DNA of 64,000 nt from Haloplanus vescus (GTDB lineage: Archaea > Halobacteriota > Halobacteria > Halobacteriales > Haloferacaceae), in the NCBI RefSeq assembly GCF_900107665.1, contig NZ_FNQT01000002.1, positions 188,286 through 252,285 on the forward strand. Direction: 5' to 3'. Below the pieces are notes generated by a model. That model had not been told where the DNA came from, did no database searches, and saw only the letters and a program-made list of their open reading frames with translations. Below, piece after piece: positions 62,603-64,000 of the stretch; within the stretch, counting starts at the first letter, position 1; each line of letters begins with the position of its first letter. Position numbers and translations under genes: made by a program.

Positions 62603-64000
62603 TCACTCGTCGACGATGTCGCTCCCGCCGGGGGGCAGGAACTCCTGAATGCGGTCGGGGCTGGCCACCTTCCGGACGAACGACTCGTCGGCGAACTGCT
62701 CTTTGAACCGTCGGTAACACAGCTTCGCGGCGTCGTTCTGGGCGTATTTTCCGGGCTCCAGCCGCAGGGTCGTCGCCGCCTTCGGCTCGATTGCCGCCGG
62801 CGGGCCGCCGACGACGCGCGTCTCGGGTTCACACTGGATGCCGACGGTGACGCTCGCGGACACGTCTCGGAAGTAGGTGCGGTCGCCGCGGATGACGAAC
62901 CCGCCTTTCTCGATGTATTCTCCGCTCTCCGGCGTCTTCGACACCTGGTCGGGGTCGACCATGTACGCGTCACCTGCGAAGCGGCCGTCTTTCCAGACCG
63001 AGGAGTAGGCGACGGCGAACTGCGCCGCCTCTCGGAGACTGGAGTCGGGGAAATCGACGTCGCGAGCCTTCTCGCTCGGCCCCGTCGCCTTCAGAATCGT
63101 CACCGGGCCGCCGTGGGCCTGCGTGTGGAAGAAGCGGTCGTTGCTCTCCATGTACTTCTTGACGAGAGCCTCGTTCTCGTCGGCGTTCCGCCCGCCGACG
63201 ACGAGGAAGTCGTCGCTCGTGTGGAACCACCGGAAATCCTCGTACCAGTGTTCGGGCTGTTTGATGGGGACGGAAGACCGCGAGAGCCAGTCTACGTCCT
63301 CCGGTTCCTCGTCGTCGTCCGCTTCGTCCTCGTCGTCGTCGGCCTCCCATGCTTCGCGGCGCTGTTTGACCGCCTCCAACTCTTCGCGCGTGTTCTCGAT
63401 GGCCGCCTGTGCACCCTCCTTTTTCTCCTCGACTCGCTTCGCCTCCTTGTACAGCTCGTCGGCGTTTTTCTCGACGCCCATGGCGGCGTCGACCGGCACA
63501 CGCGTGCCGTCTAAGTCGACCGTCACCGTCCCCTCCTTCGAGTCGATGTCGACCACCGCCTCCGCGGCGGGGATGCCGCGTTCCGCTCCCTCTTCCAGCG
63601 TCGCTTCGATGTCGTCCCACCCCTCGCCCGCCTCGCGGGCGTCACGCACCGTCGAGATGATGTCGTCGACGAGGTCGTAGTTGGCGTACAGCGCCTCGGC
63701 GCGTTCGCGTTCCGCCTCCGCCTGCTCTTCGAACCCCTCGATGGCACCCTCTTGTTGCTCGATGATGCGCTCCTGTTTGGCGATTTCCGCCTCGAAGTCG
63801 GGGCGTTCCGTCCCCGTCGACGTCTCCTCCTCGGGTTCGCGCTGGAGTCGGTTGAAGTACTCGTCGACCGCGGTGTTGAACGAGTCGTAGGCCTCCTGTG
63901 CCAGCCCTTCACGCTCCTCTAGCGGGAACGGCGTCACGTCGACCACGTGGTCGTCTTCGAGGTACACGCGCGGTTCCACGTCGCCCTCGCGCAGGCGGTC
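62603..64000 (-). CDS. rqcH: RqcH/NEMF-type ribosome quality-control protein, C-terminal part (cut by window edge)
   Basis: The last 465 residues of an NFACT-family protein; the N-terminal domain lies beyond the right edge. A long coiled coil (about residues 65-135, ERIIEQQEGAIEGFEEQAEA) and a second one (KRVEEKKEGAQAAIENTREE) are followed by the NFACT-R domain (WYEDFRWFHTSDDFLVVGG and NDRFFHTQAHGGPVTILKAT). RqcH binds the large ribosomal subunit with peptidyl-tRNA and can add alanine or threonine tails. It adjoins pelota, which acts in the same rescue pathway. The usual size is about 700 aa. Confidence 0.92.
   Translation of the reverse strand, partial: DRLREGDVEPRVYLEDDHVVDVTPFPLEEREGLAQEAYDSFNTAVDEYFNRLQREPEEETSTGTERPDFEAEIAKQERIIEQQEGAIEGFEEQAEAERERAEALYANYDLVDDIISTVRDAREAGEGWDDIEATLEEGAERGIPAAEAVVDIDSKEGTVTVDLDGTRVPVDAAMGVEKNADELYKEAKRVEEKKEGAQAAIENTREELEAVKQRREAWEADDDEDEADDDEEPEDVDWLSRSSVPIKQPEHWYEDFRWFHTSDDFLVVGGRNADENEALVKKYMESNDRFFHTQAHGGPVTILKATGPSEKARDVDFPDSSLREAAQFAVAYSSVWKDGRFAGDAYMVDPDQVSKTPESGEYIEKGGFVIRGDRTYFRDVSASVTVGIQCEPETRVVGGPPAAIEPKAATTLRLEPGKYAQNDAAKLCYRRFKEQFADESFVRKVASPDRIQEFLPPGGSDIVDE

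Overview
The window is a gene-dense stretch of a GC-rich (about 65%) haloarchaeal chromosome (class Halobacteria). The evidence is: very acidic proteins, an elongator tRNA-Met split by an 85-nt intron, a PGF-CTERM surface protein, Tat and lipobox leaders, an archaeal replication and translation toolkit (RfcL, FEN1, TBP, pelota, RqcH), eukaryote-type HMG-CoA synthase, an MaeB malic enzyme, and TATA boxes 25-30 bp upstream of start codons with no room for a leader. The genus cannot be read from this sequence alone.

Layout. 1-4300: RimK-like ATP-grasp (partial), phosphoglycerate mutase GpmI, a TVP38-like membrane protein, two haloarchaeal unknowns, intron-bearing tRNA-Met(CAU). 4384-14582: MetE-family protein, lipoprotein, RfcL, zinc alcohol dehydrogenase, heme A synthase CtaA, malic enzyme MaeB, RNase H, CBS protein, EamA transporter. 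14587-21114: NMP-kinase-like protein without the P-loop lysine, small membrane proteins, DASH-type cryptochrome, YdjM-like membrane protein, 2-keto-4-pentenoate hydratase-like enzyme, XRE regulator and HMG-CoA synthase. 21115-24000: short direct repeats, then a type IV pilin-like gene overlapping a 623-residue surface protein gene. 24045-33045: DUF2150, TatD hydrolase, NYN nuclease, ATPase-like/MscS pair, VOC dioxygenase, glycine cleavage GcvT-GcvH, zinc ribbon, glutaredoxin, cobalamin adenosyltransferase, PGF-CTERM protein and a small helical protein.

33087-41296 is an accessory island next to tRNA-Val(CAC). Just downstream of the tRNA is a decayed copy of its 3' end. Then come a two-gene Type I restriction-modification operon (hsdMS-hsdR) in which methylase and a single-TRD specificity half are one polypeptide, an AT-rich gene for a divergent TATA-binding protein preceded by a palindrome, and a PD-(D/E)XK-like protein with a duplicated C-terminal module. 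This is the most unusual part of the window.

41389-64000 returns to core genes: membrane proteins, an ABM monooxygenase, a GAF histidine kinase, a PQQ-propeller lipoprotein, CBS, DUF4013 and DUF63 proteins, a YcaO protein, a TbsP-like regulator divergent from glyA, a universal stress protein, folD, a structured intergenic element at 54919-55012, an AI-2E family permease, FEN1, a GNAT enzyme, DUF3054, an MFS transporter, an RHH regulator, an ornithine cyclodeaminase-like enzyme, a 56-aa membrane protein, pelota and RqcH (partial).

Functional links: GcvT/GcvH, GlyA and FolD belong to one-carbon and glycine metabolism. RfcL and FEN1 both end in PCNA-binding motifs. Pelota and RqcH are neighbouring ribosome-rescue factors. 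TbsP and GpmI bear on glycolysis and gluconeogenesis. No rRNA gene, CRISPR array or complete insertion sequence was found.
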